Of a DNA stretch of 64,000 bases, positions 1-12,911 are shown piece after piece; the stretch's first letter is position 1; each line of letters begins with the position of its first letter. The stretch comes from Stachybotrys elegans. Lineage: Eukaryota; Ascomycota; Sordariomycetes; Hypocreales; Stachybotryaceae. The DNA lies in NCBI GenBank assembly GCA_020746835.1, contig JAGPNK010000003.1, positions 1,302,001-1,366,000 of the forward strand, written 5' to 3'. Position numbers and translations under genes: made by a program. A model generated the notes under the pieces. That model made no database searches. It had not been told where the DNA came from and was given only the letters and a program-made list of their open reading frames with translations.

Positions 1-1859
1 AGTCCATCCCTGTTTAATAAGGATCTCCCTCGACTAGACAAGCGATGCCAGGTCGTCCCGGGACGAAGAAAAATGCCCTTTGCCCATCCCTCCTGTGTCC
101 CTTTTACCCCGCCCACCGTCGGTTCATCAGCTTCACCGTTCTGCCGCTAACTAGAAAATCCCAGTTGGTTCAGGGCAGGCACAGGTGTTTGTTTCCAGGC
201 CACGCGGCAGCTCTGTCCCGTCCATGTGGCCGGCATGGGCGGCGCTAACTCGTGCATGCATTGTGCTATTTGATGTGATTCATCTGATGATGAAGAGGAA
301 TGGATCTTCTCTGGCCTCCGGGCCTAACGAGCGCCACTGAAGATTGGCGGCGGCCATCTCGTCAAAAGTTGTTTAATGTCCGTCCGTACCCATTAATATC
401 TCTCAACTCGGTCATGGCAGCACGGCCCAACCTGGGCTCTTTGCGTGCTCTCGTTCTCGCCTGTCAGTGTCCTGTCGAGCCACGGCGAGCAGCAAACCGG
501 TAGGCTAGGCAGTTGACTGGCTCCGCGATCAGACGCGAACCCAGCAAACCCCCCCCCCCTCGCTTGCAACGAGATGGCGCCATCTGAATAACCCGTGGGC
601 GGACATCGGTCTATGGTCTAGGCCCGGCATCAACTCCCGCGATGCGCCCGCCGTGGTGTTTGCTTGGTACTGACCCGAAGCTATTGGGTTTTCACCGCAC
701 ACCGCACGCTGAGGCGAGACGCTAAACAAGTAATGCAGCTACCGCCATGACGTGGTGCTGGATGGTTCAGCTCTCGGTCCTGTCAGGGGGGCCTCCCTTC
801 GCATTCCTCCCCCGCCTCGTCGTGCCTCTGCTAGAGATGAAAAAGAAGCTCAGGCCAAGCGACGCAAGGGAGCCCTGCCCCCTGTCTGGAGCCTAAGAAC
901 GGCGGTTCTCGCTCGCTCCCTCTCTGGTTGTCTTCAATCAGCAAGCCATACATACTACTTGGGGGCCAGGCACAGGCACAGGCACACGAGAGGGCCAACA
1001 AAAGACCCAGAAAATAGTGACACACAGTACAGACACGAAATGCCATAAAAAGGGAAACGTGCCAATATCTCACCACATGCATGTAGAGCCCTTTTTCCCA
1101 CTAGAGCCGTTGGTGGCGGCTCCACGGCTGCTCAGCCCATCCCCTTTGTGTGTGTATTTCGGGAAGTGAGGGGAAGGGGGTGTGTTGGCTAAGGAGAAGA
1201 AGAGAAAAAGGTGGAAAATAAAGTAAAAAATTAAGATAAAAACAATGAAAAAGAGTCGTGAAGCGGGTTGTGTATATGTGAGAATGCGTGCGCCATCTAA
1301 TTTGACGCACCGTAATTACCCATATTCATGCTCGTTCTTTCGTTCCTGCCTTCAGGCACCAACAAGGGCACAGGCACTCACATGACATGAGAGGGATGAG
1401 AGGGACGGGCGGCAGAGGAGGAGTGTGTCCAACATGGGGTCCCTCCCATATCCCTGCCACGGCACCTCTCCCCTGCTTGTCCTTGTCCTTGACGTCTTGA
1501 TCCAATCCCACTTGGCGGCGGGTCCCATCCTCCTACCCTTCTCTCCGAGTCTCCATCTCCGCTGTTGTCGTTCTTGACCTGTCTGTACTGTACATACACC
1601 TCTCTGTATCGACGCCAGGAGACATTTGGGGATACGGAAAGGAAGAAAAAAAAAGAGCTTGGAAAACGACAGAAATCCGCCCATCTCATGAGGTGACCTG
1701 CCTCGAGGCTCGCGTCCGTTGTGACTTGGGACTCCAGCTGTTCGTCGCTGGATCGCCAGGGTCGCCCTCCTCTGTCTCAACACCAAGGAGAAACCCGTCC
1801 GTCTCGCGCACTGAGACATTCCGACGGCATCGCACACCGGGCGCTTCAATGTCGACGAG
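1..1859. other. Intergenic, upstream of the DUF3433 gene
   Basis: I see no gene in this stretch. The open frames here have no recognisable motif and a composition unlike the neighbouring genes. There is a run of eleven C at 549-559 and a purine-rich, AT-leaning tract at about 1140-1260. The last part, from about 1690, is presumably the promoter and 5' leader of the gene that starts at 1860. Confidence 0.6.
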
Positions 1860-4838
1860 ATGGCCGTCGCCGAGCTAGACGTCAACGTCAACGTCCAGAC
1901 GCCCACCTCGGCCACCTACACCTCCAACAACACCGCAGAGACGTCGCCGCGCAAGAACCGCGTCCAGTATCGCGCCTTTCCTTCCTACATACCCGCTCCC
2001 GCCCCTTCGCCCTCGCCCACCCTCCTCGACCATGCCTCCAATCTCCCCGAACCGCTCTCCTCGCTCCAGCACAAGAACACCAAGGATGGCTCCAGCCTCT
2101 CGCGCTACACCACCCTCAGCCCGCCGCCAATGAGCGATCATTCCATGGCCCCCTCACCGGCCTGCCAAAGCGCGACACCTCCTTCACCACCGCTACTGTC
2201 ACCTCGGCCATCCAGGCCACGCCGGGAAACAGTTGGAAGCCGCTGTGGTTGCATCGTGCCGTGCTGGCCTCCTTTCTTCTTTTGTTCGTCTTGCTGGGCG
2301 CTGCCGGTGCAATTGTGGCTGTCATGGCGGAGGGAATCGTTAATATGGACTTCGAGGGCGCTTGGACCTTTGTGCCCGTCATCAGTAAGTCGTTATGCCT
2401 CAGCATCATGTTGTCGTCGTCGTCGTGGAGCGCCATCTCGCGCTCTTGATGAGCAGTACTAACTCCCACTAGTCACATCCATCCTGGCTGCGTTGTGGTC
2501 AAGAGTCGAATTCCAAGCCTGCAACTACATCCCTTGGACCATCCTCGACTTGGACAACCGGCAGCGCACCCAAACCCTCGACACCAGGGGCAGGCAAGCA
2601 GCGCGCACAGTCATGCTCGATTATCCTAGCATGGGATATCCGGGCGCCATCTACACGTCCCTCAAGTACCGCCACTTCTTCCCCTTTTCATCACTCATCG
2701 TCTCAGTCCTTCTCCGCGCCCAAATCTTTCTTTCCACTGGTCTCTTCCGCGTCGATGGTTATCTATCACAGACATACCTTGGCATCCGACCTGGGAACCT
2801 CTACACCATGATTGCCTTGTTTGGTGTCTCGGCACTTTTCGCCTTACATCTCGTTCTGTGCGCTCCGCCGTCAAGCGGAATCACGCCCCGCGATCCTACG
2901 ACCATGGCCGGCACAGCAGCTCTCCTGGCCAACAGCTCCCAGGCGCTGTCGAAGCTCTCTGGGACCGGCAGTCTTGATATCCTCGATGTAAGCACCAAGA
3001 TGCGCGGCCCGTGGTGTACGACCCTGCTGCATCACCCACATGTGCATCCCTCATACGAGTTCCGCCTCGAGCTCTTCGAATCGGAAATGAACCACTCGTA
3101 TGACCACAGGGACCGGCTTCCCGAGGAGCTTCCGGCCCCCTATCGACCCTGGACCATGCGCGCCTTTACCGCCATTACCATCATGGCAGTGTCGATCATA
3201 CTAATTGTAGGCTTGTGGTTGACATACATGTTTGGCGGAGGTGTCGACGACCGCTTCAGCCCTTCCGAGACCTACTACTTCCTATGGAGCTCCTTTGTGA
3301 CCATGGTATTCATGATGCTGGCCATCTTTCTGGCCTGCATCGATTTTGACTCGCGTCGACTCACCCCCTTTCTCAAGCTGGTATCGAGAGACTGCTCCTT
3401 CGACGAATCCATGGGCTTGGCTTATACCAACGAAGTGGCCGGCAAGACGCTCTTCAAGTCGTTGCGATACGGCGACTGGAGTGTCTTCATCACGAGCCTC
3501 GTAGCGTTCGTGGCGTGGGTGTTGCCTATATGCACGGCTGGTCTCTTTACGTCGTCCTATGTCGAGCACATGGCGCCGGCCCAGCTGCTGCAGCAGACCT
3601 ACTTTCAAAGTGTCGATTCTATCAATGTCCAGCCCGACAACCGGCTGGTGGATGATATTCTCTTGAAGCCAACACCGGACTTCCCGCCCTGGACGTGGGA
3701 TGAGTTGGCATTTCAGGCGCTTGACATCACCCCCCGTGGCGAGGAGTGGAGGGCAGCGGGCAAGCGCGTGACAGCCTCCATCCCGGCCATGTACATCACA
3801 TTGAATTGTGATTCTCAGTCATTCCAGGGCGACGATGTCGATGACTTGCGATGCCAACCATTCGGCGAGGACGATCACGTCGACATGTGCGGCAACCATG
3901 ACCTCGTCGGCAGGGTAGTCTCGTCATGCACGAATCTGCGTCGAAACTCGACCATCAACTATGTATGGGGCTCATGTGAGTCGCTGACTCTTATCGCCTA
4001 CATGTGCGAGGAGACGTATCTCGCAACCGACGCGGTGACGACGTTGGACGGCGACGAGCTCGCCATCAGTAGATGGGCTACTCCAGTGCCCGATCGGCTC
4101 ACCCAGGGCCCCTCGGACCTCTCTCTCCCCATCGACGGCGCCTACGACCTCCTAGGCAACATGAGTTCAGACGCCGAGGGCGCGGAGGGGCTCGACAGGT
4201 TCTTCGCCACGCTGACACGGTCGCGGCTCGATGTGCCCTTGCAGCGACTGAGATCCATGGCCCGCGTCAACTCTGTGCTCACGGGCATCACAAGGCAACA
4301 CGGCATCATCCGCGCCCAGACCCTAACGGGGAGCGCCGTTCGGCGGCCCTTCACTGAGGACTCGCCGTCGAGACCAGCCGCGATCGAGACAGAGCTCGTT
4401 ATGCGGCAGCGCGCCGTTATCCAGTCGCGGGGCCAGACGTACGCGCTGACGGTGCTGTTGGGCGTCATCACGGGCCTGATGGGCATATGGCTGCTGATCC
4501 GGCCGCGGGCGGCACTGCCCAAGAACCCGGGCAGCATCGCCGCAAGGGCCAGTCTCGTGGCCGACTCGACCATCTGGTGGCATCTCCCCAAGGGCGTCGA
4601 GTGGCTCTCCGACGAACGGCTGGCGCACCGCCTGCGCAAGAAGGTCTTCCGCATGGGCTGGTTCAGCGTCCACTCCACCCGCACAGGCGTCGTCGAGCGC
4701 AACTACGGCATCGGCATCGTCCAAGACGGCAGGCGGCGTGAAGTCCCCTACGTACCTGACGCCAGCGAGTCGGGATACAGCACCGGCGGCCACAGCAGAC
4801 AACGGCGCAAGGGCATGGCGGACGCCACCTACTACTGA
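1860..4838 (+). CDS. DUF3433 multi-pass membrane protein (one-base frame break at 2149-2153)
   Basis: This is a fungal DUF3433-family polytopic membrane protein of unknown function. The ATG at 1860 opens a Pro/Ser/Thr-rich cytosolic-type N-terminus of about 100 residues. Hydrophobic segments follow: one just after the motif KPLWLHRAV, one spanning the intron, a pair of helices near 3150-3350, one at 3490-3560 and a last one at 4440-4500. An intron lies at 2385-2472 (GTAAGT donor, CTAAC branch, TAG acceptor). The 1860 frame and the frame entering the first membrane segment differ by one missing base. The natural junction is the C5 run at 2149-2153; one extra C gives 2892 coding nt (963 aa) without a stop and continues smoothly into GLPKRDTS. 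I favour a sequencing error, though a real frameshift is possible. The family call rests on the membrane architecture and is fairly secure; the physiological role is unknown. Confidence 0.8.
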
Positions 4839-5469
4839 TGATACCCCATGGGAGGAGACACGCATATATGTACCACCGAGTACCGCTTTCTCCCTCCTTG
4901 TTCTTCTTTATATACCTATCTACATCATGTCAGCGCTCCCACCACCCGTCATCTTTTACTTTCTATACCATGGGTTTTCTTTGTCTTTTTTTCTTTCTTC
5001 TTTTCTTTTCCACACGTCCATGTATATCTACATCTACTGTTTTCATACAGGGGAATATCTAGCACGGGGAATCGGCACATATAGCATTGGCGGCGAATCG
5101 GGCTTCAACTCAAGACTTTCAGGACAATTGTTCGGCAACCATTTCTGCCGCGCATGACTACTTTTTGCTCTCTCTTTAGCTTATGCAGAGTAGAGATCTC
5201 TCAATAGAGTCCATGACTTACCTTACCTTGTGGTGTGGAATTCCGGTGACACACATTAATGACTTGTAACCCTCCCTATTACAGCACATCCATCTCGAGG
5301 TGATGAACCAACCAAGTGTATTAAAACGAAGAGCAACTGCATAGATGTACAGGTCTGGGTATCTTGCAAACAACGCAGCCAACCAACCAGCATCCTTAGG
5401 GGATGAGTCCAAAGCAAATCCTTCTCCCTAAACGGCCCGACAAAAGGTGCCGTTCTTCCACTGGCAATA
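4839..5469. other. Intergenic between convergent gene ends
   Basis: This stretch lies between the 3' ends of the DUF3433 gene (+) and the histone deacetylase gene (-), so it should hold both 3' UTRs. It is T-rich around 4970-5040 (tctttttttctttcttc-like). No other feature is visible. Confidence 0.6.
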
Positions 5470-8400
5470 TCACGGCTGCTTCTGTGGAGTCTCCGGGATA
5501 TCCCAGACGGAGCCACCTGCGTCTCCAGCCGGCTGATTATGATCACCGGCCCCTTTCTCCACACCATCATCCGTCTTGACGGCTTCCGCCTTCTGCAGGC
5601 GTGGCGCAAATGGAATACCCGCCGTGTACTGGAACAGGTTATTCTTCTTAACAGGGCTCGGTGTCGCTGCTGGCGTCGCCGTGGTTGATGGCGGAGCGTT
5701 GGGGGGAAGCCATGTCAGCGCATCCGTCTGGCCAACCGCGACTGGGGCGGGTCCATCGGGCTGGTAGGGGATGAAGACATCGGCAGGGTCGCTGCTCGGC
5801 TGCACCGAAACTGATGGGATATTGCGAGGCGTGTAGCGCACCGCTGGCGGCAGCTCGGGCGAGACAACGTCGGCCCCAAAGGGGTCTTGTATCGGTGTCG
5901 ACCGCCCAGGGAGCTCCGTAGCAGCTAGGCTGGCCTGTGTTTGCATCCCTGCTTCCTGGGGCGGAATCTGGGCATCCGGCGCGAGGACTGGAATGGGTGA
6001 AGGCTGAGTATCCGTTGGAGAAATGAGACCAAACTCGGCATGCGGCTCGAGAGGTGAGCTCATTGAGGTTGGCAACCCGTCAAAAGTCCGAGGCGCCTGC
6101 GCGACGGGGCTTGAAGCAGTCCTCTCGGCCTCCAATCGTGCCTTCTCCCTGGCTTCTCGCTGCGACTGGGTAATCAGGTTGATCTTAATCTTCTTCATAC
6201 CCGTCGTGATTTTGTCAATATCATCGTCAGCCGAAGCGCCTACTGCGGGTACGCTGGCCGGCGACCTCGCGGGCGGCCCTGGCTTTGCGCTTGCAGCTGC
6301 TGCCGCCGACTTCTTCGTGCCACGCGGAGCTCGTGGGGCTGCCTCTTTGCGTGCTCCTGCTGGTTGCCTGGGCTTTGCGCCTGGTCTGGTGCCGCCCGGA
6401 GCTCGTACGCTTGCCACAGATTCTGGGCGCACAGATTGGGCAGTCAGGGGACGCGTGGTACCGGTCTGATCATATGTAGGGGGATCTGTCGGAGCGCTGA
6501 GCAACACTGATGCCCCGCTAAGGCGACGGCTGGCTCTACGCCCGGGTTGAGAGTCACTTCCGTCAGAGGATACTCCACGGGAAACTGCCTATATAGGTGT
6601 CAGATGCGATGAGTAACGTGATGATGGTGAAACCAACCTTGTCTGGGAATATGGTGGAGGTGGCTACTGTTTTCCTCCGGTTCTTGGCCAACTCTTCAGC
6701 CTTTGCATCCTCCGAGGGTACCACAGCCTTGGCTCTCCTCTCACGGAGGGCCATTCTCGAAGTTGGCCGCTCAGATGCCGGGGCAGGCGGCGCAGCTGGG
6801 ATTCCTGCAAGCATTGACTGTCGATCCCGACGTGCTCTGGTTGCCTCAGCATTCAGGTCCTCGGCTTTGCAGCTGTCGGTTTGTCGATGAGACGGAACGA
6901 GCAAGTTGCAGAGCTCATGCGCGGCCATCTCCCACGAGACATCAGGAGGGGGCGGCGTCGAAGGTCGTGATACAGGTTTGGCAACACCCGTTGATAGACC
7001 TGATAAGCTGCGGCGCATCTTGGCCGGGTCGATACATTTGGCGGTAGAGGCCTGTGTAGGCGAGGAATATGTCGGAGCCACAGTGGTACGGGGTTTTCGG
7101 GGTGGCGTTGGAACACTGGGAGTCCCCTCCAGCTTATCAAGCTCTGTACTGGACCACCAAGATGGATCGTATCGATGAATCAGAGGGTTGAGTTCCGCGG
7201 TTTCAGCAGCTGGCCCCTCCTCAGTGAGGGTTCCGATTTTACTTCCCATTTCCGAGCCAAGCCCTCCTGACATTTGGGAGATACGAGCCGTGGATTGATC
7301 GCTTACCAGGCCGCTCAAGTGGCTGAGGACACCTGAAAACAGAGCTCGGTCGCTGTAACCACCCTCGAGGACACTGATGACTCGGCCTTCGACACCCAGG
7401 CCTTCTTCAGCAGCGATTTTTACCACATCTTGGGTGAGTCGGGCATAGAACTCGGTAGGCACATTCACCTGATGTCGTTGCATACCACCACTCTCCCACT
7501 CGCTTGCATCGAAGCCAGCGGAGAGGAAAATGATGGCCTTGGGAACCTGTCGTGCTTGACGTAATCGCTCCGATTCCACCTTGAGATAGCTGCGCGTCTT
7601 TTCCAAGAGGACTGAGTACTTGGATTCGTAGAGTCGCCAAAACTCTTCTTCCGAATCCCAGTTCTGTAGGTGGACGTTCCAAACAGTCTGGCCGTGGGCG
7701 TTATCGATGCAGAGACTAGCGTTCTTGACCTTTTCTGCATCGCCCATCTCGCAGGGGTATGAGTTGATATCGTGTAAGCTGAAGTATCCAATAGATGTCT
7801 TCTTCCAAGCGGCTGCGTTTTTGGGTGCACCGACTGATCGTGTGTTGTGCTGCCAAACAATGTCCTGGGATCCATCGCCATGATGCAGATCAAAATCAAT
7901 AATGGCGGCATGGGTCAGCCCATGGGTGAGAATCCCATGCATGATACCCACGTGCACGTTGTTCACCCAGCAGAATCCCGAGGGATACGAGGCAGAGCAG
8001 TGGTGTCCTGGTGGTCGAACGCCTACGAAAGCCCGCTTGGGTCCCCCGGCAAGCACAGAATCCACTGCCTCGCACACAGCTCCTAGGGCACCCTCCATGG
8101 CGTTGCGGGATTCGGAGCAGAGATACAGATCACCCTCATGCAGTTTCTGAGGGGCTGCATGATCAGGTCCTCTGATAATGTCCGGCCGCTGGAGTTCCTT
8201 GCCACCCATGGCGAGCTTCGCCTCGGCCGAGTCGCACATGATTGCCAACTCTTCCATCCACTTTGTGCCGTGCACATTTGTGACAGCTGGCGACATGAGA
8301 GGCACTGTTCGCTCCGTCTTGTGAATACGGAAGGGGATCTGCTTGACAGCACCCAAGTCGGGTTGGGGATGCGGCGGCAAAGTACCATCACAGTGGCGTT

Positions 8401-9046
8401 CACCGAGACGCACATAGGCAGCAGAGATACCTAAGACACTGGCCTTGATACGTTCTGGTCGTTCCACGATAGTGCTAAGCGCATTGCGAGAGGTGCGCGG
8501 GCGGGAGAAGCGATGGCCGTACACGGCATCATGAAGGACCACGATGGTGTCGGTCGCAACAACTGAGCCTGGCTTGTGAAGGGCCTCGAGCTCGGCTTCG
8601 AAGTGCTGCTTGGCGACTTGGTTTGGTGTCAGGGGTGGCTTTTCTTCTGTGGGACGCAGAGAGCCAAAGGAGGACTTTGACGTCAGAGGCATCATCTGAG
8701 TAGTACTCGAGCGCCTCGACGAGGGCCTATGTGGTCCAAAGCCATTGCTGGAGTGGAGCGAGGTCGTCGATGCTTTGCGGACGAGGGTGGGGGAGGTGGC
8801 ATGCGGCTCCTTGGAGGAGCTCCTGGACGAGTTTCGGCGGACGGGAGACTGCGAGGGAGAGGAATGTCTTGACGGCGGTTTCAGTGGCGCCACATATGTC
8901 GGAGACCGAGGCGACTTGATTGCAGGCGAGGTGGATATCGAGAGCTGCTGGAGGGACTTTGTCAAGTCGGCATCGTCATCCCTATTCGACGTCGAGTCAT
9001 TCGTCGTTAGGTGAAGCCGTGTTGGCTCGAGAGCGTTGGAGGACAT
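5470..9046 (-). CDS. hos3: Class II-type histone deacetylase, Hos3 family
   Basis: A zinc-dependent lysine deacetylase acting on histones. Exon 1 is 9046-6638 and exon 2 is 6588-5470; the intron 6637-6589 (49 bp, phase 0) ends CTATATAG. The product is about 1175 aa. A Ser-rich N-terminus of about 165 residues precedes the catalytic domain (about 165-600). That domain has VRPPGHH with the catalytic His pair near residue 347, DFDLHHGDGSQ near 386 with the zinc-binding Asp and His, SAGFD near 512 with the third zinc ligand, and LEGGY with the transition-state Tyr near 562. The domain order and the long low-complexity C-terminal tail (about 570 residues, rich in Pro, Ala and Arg) match filamentous-fungal homologues of yeast Hos3 rather than Rpd3 or Hda1. 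All catalytic residues are present, so the enzyme should be active. The function of the tail is unknown. Confidence 0.93.
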
Positions 9047-10261
9047 TGCGCAGCGTCTTTACACATGGAACAGCGATGAATAAATTGCTTCTTGGTATCG
9101 GAGAGAAGTGAGACGGCTGCGGAGCATGTGCGCAAGGTCGAACAGACCTGCAGCGCAGACGTCGTTGTTTATTATTATGGAGGAAGATGTACATTAACGG
9201 CCCTCCTGAAGGCCCTCGTTTGATTGTCGCGTTCCAAGCGAGCGGGCGCGCGCGTCATGGGGAGGCGCGTCACGTGATGGGCAAAGCAAACGCAGAATGA
9301 TGCATTCCATTCAGCACCGAGGGGCAGCAAACCGACTGTGCAGCGGGAGCAGCATTGGGGGATGCTTGAAGAATTGGAAAAGAGGCAGTCGCTCGCCATG
9401 TTTCACCCTGGCGACCTATTGGTAAGCCTGCAGAAGTGTCTTTGCCGCACGAGTTTCGATACACCGCCCATGGATGTACTTTGAATTGATGCTACCTCCA
9501 TCACGTGCCTTCGCGTTTATGCTAGAACCGGTTAGCCGTCACCGTGGCAGGTGTCGCAGCAAATTGGGGAACCATCCAACTTCATCCTGACCCTCCAATT
9601 TACCTGGACGTTAGAAATGAAGGTTGCACAGCCAGCTCGGCAATCTCCACAAAGTGCCAAGAGAAATCAGCCGCACACGGAATCGCCTGATGCTACCCAG
9701 GAGGATCGATCAGCTATTTCTCCGTATTTCGCCGCCCACTCCTCGTTGTCAATCTACGCTTTCAGTCACTGAGGCTCAAGAGCAAAATGTGAACTGAAGC
9801 CATCATCAGAACCCGAGACTAGCAATATTTCGCACGTTGCTCGGAAGCCGTCGCATCTCTCGTGGGTTGGGCAGCTTGATTCCCGTGCCCACTCAGACCG
9901 CCACATACGACGGCCTGCATCACCATTTCCCGCCCTGGCTAATTCACGTCCTGCCAGTCGATAATGCTTCAGCCGCACTGGGGAAAGCCCCCTTCCCATT
10001 GGTCAACGTGTCCGCGTTCTGCCTTGTGATGCCTAGCCGCATGCTAGCTGTGCCTGGTCCCCTTGCTGGCCCCTTCGGTCGTTGGCTCGACATGAATGGG
10101 CATCCACAGCAGCTGGCCATCAAAATGATGACTAGCTGCCCTTGTGCCCAGCGCCGTCGTCGGACGTGCTGTTTTGTTTATTAGTCTCTGCGCAAATAAT
10201 CTGCTCCTTCTGTTGCTTGCCACGCACTTCTCCCAAAGCCGCAGCCTACGTCTTGTTCGCA
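9047..10261. other. Divergent promoter region
   Basis: About 1.2 kb separates the divergent hos3 (-) and the cysteine-rich secreted protein gene (+). I see no coding region. Part of it must carry both promoters. No binding site could be assigned with confidence. Confidence 0.55.
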
Positions 10262-11405
10262 ATGGCTCGTCTCCTCCTGTCCGTCCTCGCTGCTGGCGGT
10301 GCGGCAGCTCAGCAGATCACAGCGTTTCCCGCCCTGCCCGAGGGTATCGTCAACGCACCTTTGAACCCCAACGACCCCGAGTTCTCTATCTGCACCTCTC
10401 TTGATGAAGTTCTCGTCTCTTGCGTTAACGAGCTCGGCGGCAGCGATGCCGCGACCGCAGACCCGACCGGCTTGTTTGAATGTGCCTGCTGCGGTGGAGG
10501 ATCTCCCATCTCCGAGTCCTTTTCCACATGCGCGACGTATATTTTTGACGAGGAACCCTCCATGACGTCGGAAGCTTCCCGTAAGCCCATCAAACTCCTT
10601 TGCCGATATGTAGCACATCATAACGCGGGTTGCAGTGTATGCCAACATATACTCGGTCTGCTCCGGTCTTGGCGTGTTCTGCTCGGCATCTGCCACTGCC
10701 ACTGCCACAGCAGCGCCCTCACTCACAAGTTCCTCCATTACCGTAACCGCCGCGCCTGAGTCAACCACTGAAAGTGCTCTTGACAGCCTGTCGATCAGCA
10801 TCACCGCCACTGGTACCATCGATAGCATCCCAACCGAGTGCCAGTCCATGGTTGGCCTCTTCACGTCCTGCGTTGCCGAAATTGACGGCTTCTCTGATCT
10901 ACCTTATGGCGAGCAAGCTTCATGCTACTGGTATGTATCGCACTCGGCGACTCGAGAATCGGCGCGCCATATCAATTGTCAAAGCCGGATAACATTGGCT
11001 AACTTTGACTTACAGCTGCCGGACAACCCGAGGAGTAGTCACCTGGACCGATGAGCTCGACGAGTACGCCCAGACCTGCCGCGACTGGGCCCGTACAGGC
11101 GAGCCGGACACCATCTTCCCTGGTAAGTAACAGCCATGCAATCATCTCAGGCGCCTACTAACATGACACCAGTCGCATCCACTTTCGCTGTCTTCTGCGA
11201 CAACTTTAGCGATGTGTGCGAGGGTAGCAGCCCTGCTACGGAGACGGCAGAACAGAGTCCTTCCAACACCGACACCCCCAACCCGACTGAAGAGGAGGAC
11301 AACCGCGTCACCGTAACCGTCACTCCCGATGCCGCTGCTGGCCTCATACCTTCCGTGTACATGGCTGGTGTGATGGTGGTAGTAGCGGTGGCTGCTATCC
11401 TATAG
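10262..11405 (+). CDS. Secreted GPI-anchor-type protein with two eight-cysteine modules
   Basis: Four exons: 10262-10580, 10636-10930, 11016-11122 and 11173-11405, giving 317 aa. Introns are 55, 85 and 50 bp with GTAAGC, GTATGT and GTAAGT donors. Residues 1-16 form a signal peptide (MARLLLSVLAAGGAAA, then QQ). The last about 20 residues are hydrophobic after a Thr/Val-rich acidic linker, as in GPI-anchored cell-surface proteins. The mature part has two modules, Cys 44-122 and Cys 175-256, joined by a Ser/Thr-rich linker. Both follow C-x9-C, then C-x-C-C, then C, then C-x6-C. Introns 1 and 3 are both phase 1 and sit between the sixth and seventh Cys of their module, so the second module probably arose by duplication. 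The spacing does not match the CFEM pattern. The family is not recognised and the function is unknown; a wall or adhesion role is a guess. Confidence 0.82.
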
Positions 11406-11549
11406 GAGCATTAATGCTCACCATGCCAAGCCATGGTTCAGTGCCGTGTTTGATGACTAGATAGCGAATGTAAAGGTTTTGATGAGATTTATTTATCGAG
11501 TTGCAAGTCTATGAGTGATGCGAAAACCAGCGTGTGAAAAATGTGACTT

Positions 11550-12911
11550 TCAATCTGATAACAAATCTACGCCGACGCCCCGAAGCGCAGTTACCGCCCA
11601 TTCGGGGTACTTGGTCTTATCCTCATGCAGTCCTGCAAAGAATTGCTTGACATATTGAGGGAAACGATCCTCAATGATGGACTCTCGGACCTCTCGCATC
11701 AGGTTGAGCTGATACCATACATTGTGGATGGTCAAGAGATGAGCAGCCACCGTCTCTTTGGAGGCATTATGGTGGACAAAAGCCCTCGTGATGCCCATCC
11801 CGCCTTCAGGTCGGCAGCACATGCAGCCGCAGCCGGGCTCAATCGGGTTGAAGTCCTTGGCATATTGGGCGTTGCGTATGTTCACCATACCACGCTTCGT
11901 GATGGCGTTGCCGAATCTGGCCGTCCTCGTAGGCCACACGCAGTCAAACATGTCGGCGCCCAGGGCAACGCTGACAACGAGATCCTCTGGGTAGCCGATG
12001 CCCATGACGTATCGGGGCTTCAGGTCCGGTAGAAGCGCGGTGCAGGTTGCGACGACTTTGCAGTAGTCGTCCTTGGCCTCTCCGCCGCTCAGTCCTCCAA
12101 TGGCGATGCCCGGGGTGTCCCTCGCAAGCATCTGCTCGCAGCACTCACGGCGCATGTCGAGGTCGAGGCCGCCCTGGATGATGCAGAATAGGTTCTGCCT
12201 GTCCGGGTTCTTGTGCGCTGCGATGCATCGGTCCAGCCATCTCACGCTACGCTCCATGGCCTCGCGCATGCGCGCCTTGTCGGGCGACGTGGTGACGAGG
12301 ACATCATCGAGCTGCATCATGATGTCGCTGCCAATCGTGTTCTGCAGAGACATGGAGTGCTCTGGCGTCAGGAGCATGGGGGAACCATCGTGCGGGCTGA
12401 GGAAGCGCACGCCCTCTTCGGTGATGTTGGCAAGCTTCAACAAGCTCACCATCTGGAATCTTCAAAGGCGTCAGTCATGCACGCATGAAAAATAAATCAC
12501 GCCATGGTGTAAAGAGTGTCCTCTGCCTCACCTACCCTCCACTGTCAGTCAGGATATTATGCCTCCACCCTTGGAGCTTGTGCGCTCCGCCGATGGCATC
12601 AAGAACATCTTGGCCGGGCTTCAAGCCCAGGTGATATGTGTTGTTCAAGCACAGCCGACACCCAGTCTCCTCGAGTTGCTCAGGCGTCAAGCCCTTGAGG
12701 GAAGCCTGGGTAGCCACAGGCATGAACATGGGCAGCTGAACAGGCCCATGAGGCAGCGTCAATATGGAGGCGCGAGCTCGCGTCGTCTATCTTGGTCAGA
12801 CATGTCAGCGTTGAGAGGGCGAGCGTGTCACGGCCAAGGAAGACTCACAGAGCATCGTGCGACGAGCTCAAAAGTCAGGGCCGGAGACGAGAAGACATTG
12901 GACGCCGCCAT
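11550..12911 (-). CDS. QTRT1: Queuine tRNA-ribosyltransferase catalytic subunit
   Basis: This enzyme exchanges guanine-34 for queuine in tRNAs with GUN anticodons (His, Asp, Asn, Tyr). Exons are 12911-12849, 12786-12536 and 12459-11550, giving 407 aa, the usual family length. The intron 12848-12787 follows residue 21; the intron 12535-12460 splits the codon before FQM in the conserved DSGGFQM motif. Asp 102 lies in TDSGG (base recognition). The nucleophile is Asp at about 277 in FDCVWPTRTARFG. The zinc site is C-x-C-x2-C at about 315-320 with a His near 345. GGLSGGE near 227 is the base-binding loop. Eukaryotic enzymes work with a QTRT2 partner on the outer mitochondrial membrane; no partner gene is in this window. 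The start at 12911 was chosen because it opens a short N-terminal exon that joins in frame. Confidence 0.95.

Noticed and set aside
1352..1915. 187-codon open frame on the minus strand overlapping the DUF3433 start
   Set aside because: No motif, biased low-complexity residues, and it runs over the promoter and first exon of the + strand gene.
4142..4865. Long antisense open frames under the DUF3433 gene
   Set aside because: They mirror the GC-rich coding strand and carry no domain; typical shadow frames.
10262..11405. CFEM domain in the cysteine-rich secreted protein
   Set aside because: Each module has eight Cys, as in CFEM, but the order C-x9-C, C-x-C-C, C, C-x6-C does not fit CFEM spacing.
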